Position numbers and translations under genes: made by a program
Part shown: positions 1-9,277 of the stretch, piece by piece
How the letters are laid out: each line of letters opens with the position of its first letter
Numbering within the stretch: position 1 is the stretch's first letter
Assembly: GCA_046331625.1 (NCBI GenBank)
Contig: JAXLQL010000031.1
Coordinates: forward strand, 26,000-89,999
DNA length: 64,000 bases
DNA from: JAXLQL01 sp046331625
Lineage (GTDB): Bacteria; Acidobacteriota; Terriglobia; Bryobacterales; Bryobacteraceae
Direction of reading: 5' to 3'
Notes under the pieces: model-generated
Seen by the model: only the letters and a program-made list of their open reading frames with translations
The model's database searches: none
Told to the model about the DNA's origin: nothing

Positions 1-2277
1 GCGCGGGCGGTCGCTGAGCGTGGTTCGTTCGCATTTCCGTCCGCGACCTCGGGCGCGTTTCTCCTCGAAGTTTCCGCGGAAGGATTTCGCCGTGTCTCGC
101 GCCCCGTCACCGCTGGAGAGTCCGCCGAGATCACGCTCGAGTTGGCCGGCGTGGATCAACGCGTGCTCGTGACCGCCGAGGCTTCCGCGCAGACCGTGGA
201 CCAAGTCTCGAAAGCCGCCTCGATCATCGGCGCCGATGAGATCGCAGAGCGCAACGAATACAGCCTCGCCGAGACTCTTCGCGACACGCCTGGACTTCTC
301 ATTCGCAATCTCGGTGGTCCCGGTCAAGCTACGTCCGTGCGCATTCGAGGGCTGCGCGCGGACGCCACCGCCGTGCTCATTGACGGCATGAGGTTCCGCG
401 ACGTCGCTACCATCCAGGGCGATGCCAGCGGCTTTCTCTCCACGTTCAACGTGATCTCGTTCGATCGCGTGGAAGTGCTGCGCGGTTCGGGCTCTTCGCT
501 CTACGGGTCACACGCCGTAGGCGGCGCGATCAACGTGGTCACGGATCCTGGTGGTGGACCGCTGCATGGCGGTGTGCTGATGGAAGGCGGCTCGCTCGGG
601 CTACTGCGGGGCCGCGCCACCGTGAGCGGCGGAACTCGCAATGACCGGCTCACCTACAGCGCCGGTCTCGTCCATCTCAATGTGCTGAGCGGCGTGGATG
701 GCAATGACCGTGCGCGGAGCACGGGCGTGCAATCGTTCGTTCGCTACGCACTCGCGCCTTCCACATCGATCTCCGCGCGCCTGTTCGGGTCAGATGATTT
801 CGTGCAGTCGAACGTCAGCCCAAGCGTATCGGGCATCCCCGCCGCGAACATCCCCTCCACGGGAATCATCGAGGCGATCGCACCTTCCGTCGAACAGGTG
901 AAGGCCTCCGCCGCAGGGCTCGCTTTCCCGCCCGGCAACGCGACCTACATACCCGCACGTGACGATCCCGATAGCCGCCGCGCATCCCGGTTCTGGACAG
1001 GCGCATTCCGGCTGCGACAGCAGATCGCCCCCGCTCTCGACGCCCAGGTAGGCTACCAGCGCGTGCACACCACCCGCGATTTCCAGAACGGACCGGCCGG
1101 AACAGGATTCCAGCCTCTTGTTTCAAACAAAAGCAGCTTTCAAGGGGATATCGACACGGCCGATGCCCGGATCAACTGGCGAGCGCGGCCGTGGTTCAGC
1201 GTGGCGGCGGGCTACGAGTTCGAACGCGAAGGCTACCTCAACTCCGACGACAATCGCATGCCCGGACCCTCGCGGCTCGCGGTTCGCACCGAGGCTGGGC
1301 AGCACTCCCACGCCGCGTACTTCGCAAATCAAATTGCGCTCGCGGATCGCCGGCTGCAGATTTCGCTGTCGGGCCGCGCGCAAGGATTCGGCATCGATCG
1401 CCCTCGCTTCGTCTACTCCGGAACTGCCGCCGCATACGACAACGCCGCCGTGATCACGCCGCCGCGCGCGCTCACGGGAGACGCCGCCGTCTCCTATTTC
1501 CTCGCCCGCTCAGGAACCAAGCTCCGCGCGCACGGCGGAAACTCGTATCGTGCTCCCGGACTCTACGAGCGCTTCGGATCGGGCTTTTACTATGACTCGA
1601 TTAGCAACGCGGTCATCTTCAGTCCCTACGGCGATCCGCGCTTGGCCCCCGATCGCTACAACTCCATCGACGCGGGTATCGATCAATATCTCTTCCGCGA
1701 TCGGCTGCGCTTGAGCGCCACCTGGTTCTACACGCGCATCGTGCAGATCACGCAGTTCGATTCCTCGGCGAGCGCCGTGGTCTTCGCAACCGATCCCTTC
1801 CATCGCTTCTCCGGCTACTACAACGGCGCTGGTGGAACTTCGCGCGGACTCGAGACCACTGCGGAACTGCGCCCCGATCGCTCGACGCTGCTGCGCGCGT
1901 CGTACGCCTACGTCAACGCCGACACCGATCAAGACGCGGCCGTGCGCGGCTTCTTCGGCGCGCTCAGCGTGCCCGCCCACTCCTTCACTGCTTTTGCGCA
2001 TCGCCAATTAGGACGCAAGGCATCGCTCACCGTGGACCTCTATCGCTCATCGAGCTACTACAACGCGCTCTTTGCAGGCGTCCGCTCGCGTGCCTACCAC
2101 TTCGGCGGCGTCACCAAGATCGATGCTGTGGCTGCGCGAACGCTGCGGTCCGGCGAAAAGTACTCGCTCGAATGGTACGCCAAGGTTGAGAATCTCCTCA
2201 ACCAAAGATTCTTCGAGAACGGATTCCAGGGTCCGCGCGCGACTGCCCTTACGGGCCTGCGAGTTGCCTTTCGATGA
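1..2277 (+). CDS. TonB-dependent outer-membrane receptor, BtuB-like (5' truncated)
   Basis: The reading frame is open from base 1, so the N-terminus lies outside the window; 758 residues are visible. About 50 residues resembling the tail of a carboxypeptidase-regulatory domain come first. A plug domain follows, starting near VLVTAEA and containing the typical VEVLRGSGSSLYGSHAVGG stretch, and then a long beta-barrel rich in alternating aromatic and polar residues, ending in LRVAFR. TonB receptors import large nutrients across the outer membrane. The stop codon overlaps the start of cbiZ (ATGA) and a BtuFCD importer is encoded downstream, so the likely substrate is cobalamin or cobinamide; this is inference from context. 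A TTG at 142 could act as an internal start but would remove the regulatory domain and is not favoured. Confidence 0.9.
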   Translation, partial: ARAVAERGSFAFPSATSGAFLLEVSAEGFRRVSRPVTAGESAEITLELAGVDQRVLVTAEASAQTVDQVSKAASIIGADEIAERNEYSLAETLRDTPGLLIRNLGGPGQATSVRIRGLRADATAVLIDGMRFRDVATIQGDASGFLSTFNVISFDRVEVLRGSGSSLYGSHAVGGAINVVTDPGGGPLHGGVLMEGGSLGLLRGRATVSGGTRNDRLTYSAGLVHLNVLSGVDGNDRARSTGVQSFVRYALAPSTSISARLFGSDDFVQSNVSPSVSGIPAANIPSTGIIEAIAPSVEQVKASAAGLAFPPGNATYIPARDDPDSRRASRFWTGAFRLRQQIAPALDAQVGYQRVHTTRDFQNGPAGTGFQPLVSNKSSFQGDIDTADARINWRARPWFSVAAGYEFEREGYLNSDDNRMPGPSRLAVRTEAGQHSHAAYFANQIALADRRLQISLSGRAQGFGIDRPRFVYSGTAAAYDNAAVITPPRALTGDAAVSYFLARSGTKLRAHGGNSYRAPGLYERFGSGFYYDSISNAVIFSPYGDPRLAPDRYNSIDAGIDQYLFRDRLRLSATWFYTRIVQITQFDSSASAVVFATDPFHRFSGYYNGAGGTSRGLETTAELRPDRSTLLRASYAYVNADTDQDAAVRGFFGALSVPAHSFTAFAHRQLGRKASLTVDLYRSSSYYNALFAGVRSRAYHFGGVTKIDAVAARTLRSGEKYSLEWYAKVENLLNQRFFENGFQGPRATALTGLRVAFR

Positions 2278-2960
2278 AACTTTCGATGAAAGAGGCGAGG
2301 CCCTACCGGCTGGACGAGCGCGGCCGTTGGCTCATTGTCTCGTTCCCCGAACCTTGGTCGATACTCAGTTGGGCGGTGGTCAACGGCGGCTTCACGCAAT
2401 CCTCGCGCGCCGCGTGGCTGTACCTCGAGCGTGACGAGATTCGAGACGTGGCTGACCCGGCGGAATGGATGCGCGCGCGCATGCACGCCGAGGGTATCGC
2501 CGGAGCGATCGGCTTCATGACCAGCCGGCGCAAGCTGGCATGGGTGGAAGCATCGGCGAACGAGAGCAGCGGCCGTGCCTGGGCGATTGGTACCGTGGGC
2601 ATGAGCAACGCGCTTCGCGCGGGCGATCCACCCGCGGCGAGCCTGAATCACGGAACAATCAATTTGTTCGTAACATATTCGGCGCCTTTGTCGACCGAGG
2701 CTGCACTCGAAGCGTTGTGTCTCGTCTCCGAGGCAAAGGCCACGGCCGTGCTCGAAAGCCGTGTGCCCAGCACTCGCAGCGACGAGGCGGCTTCGGGCAC
2801 GGGCACGGACTACCTCGCTATCGCCTGGCCCACCATCGGCGAGCGCGTGCGCTACGCGGGAAAACACACCGCCGCTGGATCCGTGATTGCTCGCGCCGCC
2901 CTCAACGCCGTCCGAGAAGGCGTACGCCAATGGAAGGAGGAGTTCGGTTCTCCGGCTTGA
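2274..2960 (+). CDS. cbiZ: Adenosylcobinamide amidohydrolase CbiZ
   Basis: CbiZ cleaves the aminopropanol side chain of adenosylcobinamide to give adenosylcobyric acid, a salvage step that lets imported corrinoids re-enter the pathway at the CbiB step. The 228 residues match the family's usual size, and the signatures TGTDYLAIAWP and YAGKHTAAG are visible in the C-terminal half. The ATG overlaps the receptor stop as ATGA, implying translational coupling, and cbiP follows after 6 nt. CbiZ is best known from archaea and from a scattered set of bacteria, where it is often found beside corrinoid transporters, as here. Confidence 0.88.
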   Translation: MKLSMKEARPYRLDERGRWLIVSFPEPWSILSWAVVNGGFTQSSRAAWLYLERDEIRDVADPAEWMRARMHAEGIAGAIGFMTSRRKLAWVEASANESSGRAWAIGTVGMSNALRAGDPPAASLNHGTINLFVTYSAPLSTEAALEALCLVSEAKATAVLESRVPSTRSDEAASGTGTDYLAIAWPTIGERVRYAGKHTAAGSVIARAALNAVREGVRQWKEEFGSPA

Positions 2961-2966
2961 ATCGAA

Positions 2967-4358
2967 ATGGCGGCTCCTTTGTTCATCGGCGGTACGGCGT
3001 CTCACGTCGGCAAGAGTTGGTTCACCACCGCGTTCTGCCGGCTGCTCGCCAATCGCGGAGTTCGCGTCGCGCCGTTCAAGGCGCAGAACATGTCGAACAA
3101 TTCGTATCCGTGCATCGAAGGCGGCGAGATCGGCCGGTCGCAAGCCGCGCAAGCGGAAGCATGCCGCGTACCACCGATGGCCGACATGAATCCCGTGCTC
3201 CTCAAGCCGACTTCGGTCAACGGATCGCAGGTGGTGCTCCGCGGCAAGGTCTGGACGCACCTCGAAGCCCGCGACTACTACACGCACACGGATTCGCTGC
3301 TCTCGCTCGCGCTTGAAAGTTTTCGACGCCTCGCCGCGACCTTCGATTTCGTCGTGTGCGAAGGGGCGGGCAGCGTCGCCGAGATGAACCTGCTCGACCG
3401 CGACATCGTCAATCTCCGTTTCGCGCAAGCCGTGGGAGCGCGCGCGCTGCTGGTGGCGGACATCGAGCGCGGCGGAGTGTTCGGCTCGCTCGCGGGGACG
3501 GTCGAATTGCTGCCCGCCGCGCAGCGAGCGCTCATTCGCGCGTTCGCCGTGAACCGGTTTCGTGGGGACTTGCGGCTCTTCGATGACGGCGTCGCGTTTC
3601 TCGAGAAGCGTCTCGGCATTCCCTGCCTCGGCGTGTTCCCGTTCGACCCCACGATCCGGATCGACGACGAGGATAGCCTGTCGATCAATGGCGCCGCCGC
3701 CAAAGGCGAGATCGCCGCGATCCGCCTCCCGCGCATCTCGAACTTCACTGACCTTCGATCGATTGCGCCGGTGGCGTGGATCGACTCGCCGGTGGCTCGT
3801 CAGTTCCGCGTCGTGTTTCTGCCCGGCACCAAGAACACTATTGAAGATCTCGTGTGGCTGCGGGAGCAAGGGCTCGACTCGTGGATCCACGCACAACACG
3901 ACGGCGGCGCGACGATCATCGGAATCTGCGGCGGCTATCAGATGCTCGGAGAATCGGTGGCCGATCCCGACGGACTCGAGAGCAGCATCGCGTCCGCGCC
4001 CGGACTCGCCATGTTGCCCGTGCGCACCGTACTCCGCGCTCCCAAGGTCACGCAAGTCGTGCAGGCGCGAACGCTCGCGGGCGCGGCGTTCACCGCCTAC
4101 GAGATCCACATGGGCGAGACGCGCCCGTTGGCGAACAGCGCGCCATTCGCATTTCTAGCTGACGGAACTCCCGAAGGCTTGCGCGCCGGGCGCGTCATGG
4201 GCACGTATCTTCACGGCGCGTTCGAAGATGCTGCGGTTGTCGAGGAGATCTTGGGAATCGAGGTCACGCCGCCCCCGAAAGACGAGATGTACGATCGCCT
4301 CGCTGCCTGGCTGAAAGAGCATGCGAAGCCCGAAGTTCTCGAGGATCTCCTCGCATGA
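2967..4358 (+). CDS. cbiP: Cobyric acid synthase CbiP/CobQ
   Basis: Cytoplasmic glutamine-dependent amidase that amidates adenosylcobyrinic acid a,c-diamide four times to form adenosylcobyric acid. The N-terminal P-loop-like domain has GGTASHVGKSW and the family marker APFKAQNM. The C-terminal class I glutamine amidotransferase-like domain has the nucleophile elbow GICGGYQML (Cys about 321) and a YLHGAFED histidine motif. At 463 residues it is slightly shorter than typical 480-500 residue members. Its presence is notable because earlier ring-synthesis genes are absent from the window, so here it sits inside a salvage-type island. Confidence 0.93.
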   Translation: MAAPLFIGGTASHVGKSWFTTAFCRLLANRGVRVAPFKAQNMSNNSYPCIEGGEIGRSQAAQAEACRVPPMADMNPVLLKPTSVNGSQVVLRGKVWTHLEARDYYTHTDSLLSLALESFRRLAATFDFVVCEGAGSVAEMNLLDRDIVNLRFAQAVGARALLVADIERGGVFGSLAGTVELLPAAQRALIRAFAVNRFRGDLRLFDDGVAFLEKRLGIPCLGVFPFDPTIRIDDEDSLSINGAAAKGEIAAIRLPRISNFTDLRSIAPVAWIDSPVARQFRVVFLPGTKNTIEDLVWLREQGLDSWIHAQHDGGATIIGICGGYQMLGESVADPDGLESSIASAPGLAMLPVRTVLRAPKVTQVVQARTLAGAAFTAYEIHMGETRPLANSAPFAFLADGTPEGLRAGRVMGTYLHGAFEDAAVVEEILGIEVTPPPKDEMYDRLAAWLKEHAKPEVLEDLLA

Positions 4359-4368
4359 GCGTCACGCT

Positions 4369-4582
4369 TGTGGGGCAGGCTTCAGCCTGCGCGGGACTTC
4401 AGTCCCGCTGCCGGCGTCTCGCTCGCCCGCTCGTTCCGCATGCTCTGCCCCTGACTGTACGCAGGCCCCCTTGCAAACTCAGATCCCGCACCCTGGCAAT
4501 TACCTTGCCGTGTAGGGCGGGCTTTAGCCAGCGCGGGACTTCAGTCCCGCTGCCGGTGCCTCGCTCGCTAGCTCGTTCCGCA
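4369..4582 (+). repeat. Two copies of a two-hairpin intergenic repeat (locus 1)
   Basis: The spacer between cbiP and cbiB holds two direct copies, 4369-4440 and 4511-4582. Each has a first palindrome (GCAGGCTTCAGCCTGC in copy 1, a degenerate GGCTTTAGCC form in copy 2), then the near-perfect palindrome GCGGGACTTCAGTCCCGC, then a shared tail ending CTCGTTCCGCA. The same element occurs near 6.6, 20.6, 30.5 and 39.6 kb. The rest of this spacer has no recognisable gene. Confidence 0.9.
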
Positions 4583-4614
4583 CGCAAAGTCCGAACCGTG
4601 GAGGGACTCACCTG

Positions 4615-5541
4615 ATGATGGTCACCCCCCTCCAGTTGACCTGCGGTCTCGCCGCCGACCTCCTCCTCGGCGATCCGCATTGGCTCCCCCACCCAATCGT
4701 TGCGCTCGGAAAGTTCGCGGCCGTCATGGAGCGCCTATGGCGCGCGCTCCTGCCCGCTCGCACCGCAGGCGTGGCCGCGTGGATCAGCGTCGTGAGCGTA
4801 GCCTGCGGCTTCGTCTACTTCACCCTGCGCCTAGTGCCCGAACCCTGGATCCAGATCTACTGGATCTACTCACTCGTCGCACTACGCAGCCTCGATGATC
4901 ACGCGCGCGCCGTGATTGCTCCGTTGCGGGGAGGCGATCTTGACGCAGCCCGCCGCGCCGTGGGCATGATCGTCGGTCGCGACACGCAATCGCTCGACGA
5001 ACGCGAAGTCACGCGCGCCGTCGTCGAAACGGTGGCAGAGAATCTGAGCGATGGAGTGATCGCACCGTTGTTCTGGCTCGTGCTCGGTGGCCCCGTGGCG
5101 ATGGCCGCCTACAAAGCCATCAACACTCTCGACAGCATGTTCGGCCACAAGAGCGACCGGTATCGCGAGTTCGGCTGGTGCTCTGCGCGCATCGACGATG
5201 CCGCCAACTGGATCCCGGCCCGCCTCACCGCAGCGCTCATCTGGATCGTCGCCGCCGTGTGGCCGGGTCTCGACTTCGCCCGCAGCGTGCGAGCCACCTG
5301 GCGCGACGCGCATCGCCAACCGAGCCCCAATTCCGGCTACCCGGAAGCAGCCGCAGCCGGAGCCATCGGAGTCCGGCTAGGCGGAGTCAACCACTATCGC
5401 GGCGTCCGCTCTGAAAAATCATTTTTGGGTGAAGATGTTCGGCCGCTCGACTGGCGTGCCTGGCCTCCGATGCGCGCCATCCTCTACGCGTCCACGGCTT
5501 TGTTCACTTGCCTTGCGTTAGGAGCGGCTTCATGGAGATGA
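4615..5541 (+). CDS. cbiB: Adenosylcobinamide-phosphate synthase CbiB
   Basis: Integral membrane enzyme that joins adenosylcobyric acid to aminopropanol phosphate (or threonine phosphate), giving adenosylcobinamide phosphate. The 308-residue protein starts with the family-typical LLLGDPHWLPHP region and contains the conserved DGVIAPLFW and GHKSDRY segments, with several hydrophobic helices. There are two adjacent ATG codons; the first lies 9 nt after a GGAGGG ribosome-binding site. It follows a repeat-filled spacer, so it may be re-initiated or separately promoted. The pathway partner cobD overlaps its 3' end by 10 nt. Confidence 0.93.
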   Translation: MMVTPLQLTCGLAADLLLGDPHWLPHPIVALGKFAAVMERLWRALLPARTAGVAAWISVVSVACGFVYFTLRLVPEPWIQIYWIYSLVALRSLDDHARAVIAPLRGGDLDAARRAVGMIVGRDTQSLDEREVTRAVVETVAENLSDGVIAPLFWLVLGGPVAMAAYKAINTLDSMFGHKSDRYREFGWCSARIDDAANWIPARLTAALIWIVAAVWPGLDFARSVRATWRDAHRQPSPNSGYPEAAAAGAIGVRLGGVNHYRGVRSEKSFLGEDVRPLDWRAWPPMRAILYASTALFTCLALGAASWR

Positions 5542-6512
5542 TGACGCACGGAGGCAATCTCTTCGCCGCCGCCGAACGTGCCGGCCTCGATTGGCGCCAA
5601 ATCCTCGACTTCAGCGCGAGCATCAATCCGCTCGGCATGTCGCCCGCGTCCCGCGAAGCGATTCTCACCTCCATTGACCGCGTGACGCACTATCCGGAAC
5701 GCTCGGCCTCCCGCCTTCGTCAACGTCTTGCGGAAGAGTGGAACGTACCCGCGAATAGAATCGCGGCCGGCAATGGCGCCACCGAACTCCTGTTCGCCTG
5801 GTGCCGCCGCTTCGCCACCGGCACGATCGTCGTACCCACTTTCGGCGAGTTCCATCGCGCTTGGCCCGATGCAGCGCTCGCTCCGCTCGAAGGTCCGTGG
5901 CCCGATTGCGGACCCGTAGCCATCACGCGACCGGCCAACCCGACTGGAGCTCTAGTCGATCCCGAAACGGTCTTGCGCTATGCGTATTCGCGGCGTGATC
6001 CCGTGCTCGTCGACGAATCGTTCATCGAGTTCTGCGACACGCCGAGCCTCGTGTCACATGCCGGCGGGAATTTGTTTGTTCTGCGTTCGCTGACCAAGTT
6101 CCACGCGCTGCCGGGTCTCCGCGTGGGCGCGCTCGTGGGAGACGTCGCCGAACTCTCCGAAGCACCGTGGTCCGTGAACGTACTTGCGGAAGCGGCGGCC
6201 ATCGCATCGCTCGATGATCGCGATCACGCCCGCCGCACGCGAGAGTTCGTGCGGTCGGAATCGAAGTGGCTGTTCGAGCAACTGCGCGGCATCGCAGGAC
6301 TCCATCCCCATTCGCCCACGGCCAACTATGTCTATGCGGAAGCCGCCCGAGCTTCCGATCTCACTGCCTTCGCCGCCGCGCGCAACGTCCTCATCCGCGA
6401 TTGCACCGGATGGCCCGGCCTTCCTGCTCCAGCGATTCGCGTGGCCGTGCGCAATCGATGGGAGAACGAGATCCTGATCGCGCTCTGCAAGGAGTTCGCA
6501 TGCCGCTGCTGA
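5532..6512 (+). CDS. cobD: Threonine-phosphate decarboxylase (PLP enzyme)
   Basis: Class I/II aminotransferase-fold enzyme that decarboxylates L-threonine-O-3-phosphate to (R)-1-amino-2-propanol phosphate for CbiB. Family signs are the N-terminal THGGNL, FSASINPLG, the FEF-like VDESFIEF strand and SLTKFHALPGLR, which carries the PLP-binding lysine. ATG 5532 is chosen over an upstream TTG because TAGGAG lies 7 nt before it and it puts HGGN near the N-terminus, as is usual; this gives 326 residues. Named cobD in Salmonella and cobC in Pseudomonas. The matching kinase is encoded at 9252. Confidence 0.9.
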   Translation: MEMMTHGGNLFAAAERAGLDWRQILDFSASINPLGMSPASREAILTSIDRVTHYPERSASRLRQRLAEEWNVPANRIAAGNGATELLFAWCRRFATGTIVVPTFGEFHRAWPDAALAPLEGPWPDCGPVAITRPANPTGALVDPETVLRYAYSRRDPVLVDESFIEFCDTPSLVSHAGGNLFVLRSLTKFHALPGLRVGALVGDVAELSEAPWSVNVLAEAAAIASLDDRDHARRTREFVRSESKWLFEQLRGIAGLHPHSPTANYVYAEAARASDLTAFAAARNVLIRDCTGWPGLPAPAIRVAVRNRWENEILIALCKEFACRC

Positions 6513-6567
6513 AGCTTGTACTGCTACCCTTCCGTTTCCGCGCCGGCCGAGAAGAGTTCCGCTCTCC

Positions 6568-6655
6568 GTGTAGGGCGCGCTCTAGCCAGCGCGGGACTTT
6601 CAGTCCCGCCTCCGATGTGGAGCAGGCTTCAGCCTGTGCGGAACTTCAGTCCCAC
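6568..6655 (+). repeat. Two copies of the two-hairpin repeat (locus 2)
   Basis: Copies at about 6568-6609 and 6617-6655 lie between cobD and btuF in the same orientation as at locus 1. The first has the GTGTAGGGC entry and GCGGGACT...AGTCCCGC palindrome with an extra T in the loop. The second is the GCAGGCTTCAGCCTG variant with a degenerate second stem. They sit between an ATG (6500) and a signal-peptide-like stretch (6686 on) that share one reading frame. Confidence 0.88.
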
Positions 6656-6685
6656 CACTCGTGCACCGCACCGAGTTTCAAACCA

Positions 6686-7540
6686 TTGCACCCGTACCCA
6701 GCCCTCCTCCTCGCGCTCTCCGCAGTAGCCCTCGCCCAATCGCCGAGCCGCATCGTCTCCACCGCCCCCAGCTTCACCGAGACGATGTTCGCGCTCGGCG
6801 CAGGCAACCGCGTCATTGCGGTGTCCGAGTTCTGCCACTTCCCCGAGCAAGCGAACAGGCTCCCGCGAGTCGGCAGCTATCTGCAACCGAACATCGAAGC
6901 CATCGCGAAGCTCGAACCCGACCTCGTACTCGTGCACGCCGAACAAAAAGCAGCAGTCGCCCAACTCCATGCTCTAGGGCTCCGCACGCTCGCGCTCACC
7001 AACACCTCGCTCGAAGACACAATCGCCACCGCGCGGCGGATCGGCGATGCGATCGGTTCGCCCGAGCGCGGCATCGAGCTCGACAAGCAGATCCGCTCGC
7101 GTCTCACTGCCATTGAAAAACGAGCCGCCGGCAAGCCCCGCCGCAGCCTGCTGTTCGTCGTCGGCCGCACGCCCGGCCGGCTCGACGGCATGATCGCCGT
7201 TGGTAAAGGATCGTTCCTCAACGAGCTGATCCGCATCGCCGGCGGACGCAACGTGCTCGCCGATTCGCCAGTCACCTATCCGAAGATCTCGCTCGAAGGC
7301 GTGCTGCGCCTCGACCCCGATGTCATCGTCGACATGGGCGACATGGCGGTCACCACCGGCGTCACCGAAGCGCACACGAGCGCCGTCGTCAAGCTTTGGA
7401 AGTCGCAAGCAGGCGTGCGAGCCGCCGCGTCGAGTCGCGTGTTCGCCGTCGCCTCGGACATCTACGTCGTTCCCGGACCCCGCGTCAGCGAAGCCGCCGA
7501 AGCCTTCCATCGCATGCTCTTTCCGGAGCCGAATCGATGA
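6686..7540 (+). CDS. btuF: Corrinoid ABC transporter substrate-binding protein BtuF
   Basis: Periplasmic binding protein that would deliver corrinoids to BtuCD. Helical-backbone fold markers are PSRIVSTAPSFTETMFALG near the N-terminus, RLPRVGSYLQPNIEAIAKLEPDLVL written here only in part (VGSYLQPN, LEPDLVL), and VDMGD with GPRV near the end. The start is uncertain. A TTG at 6686 gives a signal-peptide-like PALLLALSAVALAQ. The same frame is open back to an ATG at 6500 (MPLLKLVLLP), passing through two repeat copies. The stop overlaps the btuD start as ATGA. Confidence 0.85.
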   Translation: MHPYPALLLALSAVALAQSPSRIVSTAPSFTETMFALGAGNRVIAVSEFCHFPEQANRLPRVGSYLQPNIEAIAKLEPDLVLVHAEQKAAVAQLHALGLRTLALTNTSLEDTIATARRIGDAIGSPERGIELDKQIRSRLTAIEKRAAGKPRRSLLFVVGRTPGRLDGMIAVGKGSFLNELIRIAGGRNVLADSPVTYPKISLEGVLRLDPDVIVDMGDMAVTTGVTEAHTSAVVKLWKSQAGVRAAASSRVFAVASDIYVVPGPRVSEAAEAFHRMLFPEPNR

Positions 7541-8307
7541 CGCTGCTCTCGCTCGATTCGCTCACGTTTCGCTACGGAGACGGCCCCACCGTGGTGGATC
7601 GGGTGACCGCGCAAGTGTCCGCGCCCGAGCTGATCGCCATCATCGGCCCGAACGGCGCGGGCAAGTCGACGCTGCTCGATCTCATCGCGGGGCACAAGAC
7701 ACCCGCTGCCGGTACGTGCCGCTTGCAGGACCGCGACGCCGCCCGAATGGATCGCCGCCAGCTATGCCGCATCGTGGCGCACGTTCCACAGCAGATGCCC
7801 TCCGATGTTCCGTTCACGGTCGAAGAGGTGGTGCTCACCGGCCGCATTCCCCATGGCCGCGGACTCTACGAGAACGCGGAAGATCTCGCGGCAATGGAAG
7901 TGGCGATCGAGCGGGTACGTCTCGAGCCGTTTCGCCACCGCCGATTCTCTTCGCTCAGCGGAGGTGAAAGGCAACGTGTGTTGCTGGCTGCGGCGCTGTG
8001 CCAGCAATCGCCGATCCTCTTGCTTGACGAGCCCAGCGCCCATCTCGACCCCGAAAACGAAGCGCAACTGTGGAGCCTGTTGTGCGAGTTGCGCTCCAGC
8101 GGCCATCTCATCCTGGTAGTGACGCACCACTTGGCGCTGGCGGCGCAGCACGCGGATCGCATCTGGGTGCTGCACCGCGGTCACCTCGCCGCCGACGCCC
8201 CCCCCGCCGAAGCCATGCAGCCGAAGCGTCTCGAAGAAGTGTTCCATGTGCCGTTCCACTGGCATCGCGGCGCGGAAGGCAGGGTGTTCCTGACCTATGG
8301 CCACTGA
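7537..8307 (+). CDS. btuD: Corrinoid ABC transporter ATP-binding protein BtuD
   Basis: Cytoplasmic ATPase subunit that powers BtuC. Walker A is GPNGAGKST, the Q-loop region is HVPQQMP, the signature is SLSGGERQR, Walker B is ILLLDEPSAHLD and the switch histidine is in VVTHH. The 256-residue length is normal for this FepC/BtuD family. The start at 7537 overlaps btuF by ATGA, and the 3' end overlaps btuC by 11 nt, so btuF, btuD and btuC should be translated as one coupled unit. Confidence 0.93.
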   Translation: MTLLSLDSLTFRYGDGPTVVDRVTAQVSAPELIAIIGPNGAGKSTLLDLIAGHKTPAAGTCRLQDRDAARMDRRQLCRIVAHVPQQMPSDVPFTVEEVVLTGRIPHGRGLYENAEDLAAMEVAIERVRLEPFRHRRFSSLSGGERQRVLLAAALCQQSPILLLDEPSAHLDPENEAQLWSLLCELRSSGHLILVVTHHLALAAQHADRIWVLHRGHLAADAPPAEAMQPKRLEEVFHVPFHWHRGAEGRVFLTYGH

Positions 8308-9277
8308 TCTCGAACGCCGAGCCCGCCGAGTTCTCGCTGCGTCCGCTTTGGCGGCACTCGCGGTGGCTGCAGTCTGCCCGTTCCTCGGCGGATCCGGACT
8401 CGACTACAGCCGCGTCGTGAATCATCAGGCTCCTGACTGGAACATTTTCCTCACTCTTCGTGTACCGCGTACTTTGCTCGCGCTCCTCACAGGAGCAGCG
8501 CTGTCTTCCGCGGGCGCGGCCTTTCAAGCACTGCTCCGCGATGCACTCGCAACACCATCGAGCCTCGGGGTCTCATCCGCGGCGTCACTCGGCGCGGTGT
8601 TCGCTATCGCGGTTTTGCCGGGAGATGAAACCAGCTTCCCGCTGGTCTGGATCTGCGCTTTGGCGGGCGCGGCGGCGGTCATCGGCTTGGTCGCCGTGTT
8701 CGGCCAATCGCGCCGCTTCTCGCCCTACACGCTGCTGCTCACGGGAATCGCCATCAATGGAATCTGCGCCTCAGTGGTGCTGCTGCTCCATTCTTTGGCG
8801 GGAATCACCAAGGGGTTCCAGATCGCGCACTGGCTCATGGGCGGCATCGACGCGGTGGAGTATCGAGTGCTCGCGCTCCTCGCTGCTGTAGTTGTTCCGC
8901 CTTGTGTGTGGATCCTCAGTCAAGCTCGCGTGCTCAATGTGATCTCGTACGGCGAGGCTTGGGCCACGGGACGCGGAGTCGATTGCCGCCGCATTACCTG
9001 GCAAGGCTTCGCTGTGGGAGCGCTGCTCACCGGCACCACCACCGCCATCACAGGACCCATCGCCTTCGTCGGTCTCATCGTGCCGCATTTGCTGCGGCGC
9101 ATCGTGGGTCCCGATCATCGCCTGCTGTTGCCTGCATCGTTGTTCGGCGGCGGAGCGTTCCTCGTGGTGTGCGACACGGTCGCGCGAACCGTGCTGTCGC
9201 CCATCGAGATTCCGGTCGGCGTCGTCACTGCGCTGTTAGGAGGGCCTTTCTTTGTCTGGCTGCTTTGGTCACGGTAG
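8297..9277 (+). CDS. btuC: Corrinoid ABC transporter permease BtuC
   Basis: FecCD/BtuC-family inner-membrane permease of 326 residues with about nine to ten hydrophobic helices. The family hallmarks LRVPRTLLALLTGAALSSAG near the N-terminus and GPIAFVGLIVPHLLRR in the coupling-helix region are clear. It would form the channel across which BtuF-bound corrinoid passes when BtuD hydrolyses ATP. It overlaps btuD by 11 nt at its 5' end and the kinase gene by 26 nt at its 3' end. Confidence 0.93.
   Translation: MATDLERRARRVLAASALAALAVAAVCPFLGGSGLDYSRVVNHQAPDWNIFLTLRVPRTLLALLTGAALSSAGAAFQALLRDALATPSSLGVSSAASLGAVFAIAVLPGDETSFPLVWICALAGAAAVIGLVAVFGQSRRFSPYTLLLTGIAINGICASVVLLLHSLAGITKGFQIAHWLMGGIDAVEYRVLALLAAVVVPPCVWILSQARVLNVISYGEAWATGRGVDCRRITWQGFAVGALLTGTTTAITGPIAFVGLIVPHLLRRIVGPDHRLLLPASLFGGGAFLVVCDTVARTVLSPIEIPVGVVTALLGGPFFVWLLWSR

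Noticed and set aside
2094..4109. Long open frame on the - strand opposite cbiZ and cbiP
   Set aside because: It lies entirely antisense to clear genes, is rich in Arg/Gly/Ala as expected for a GC-rich shadow frame, and resembles no known protein.
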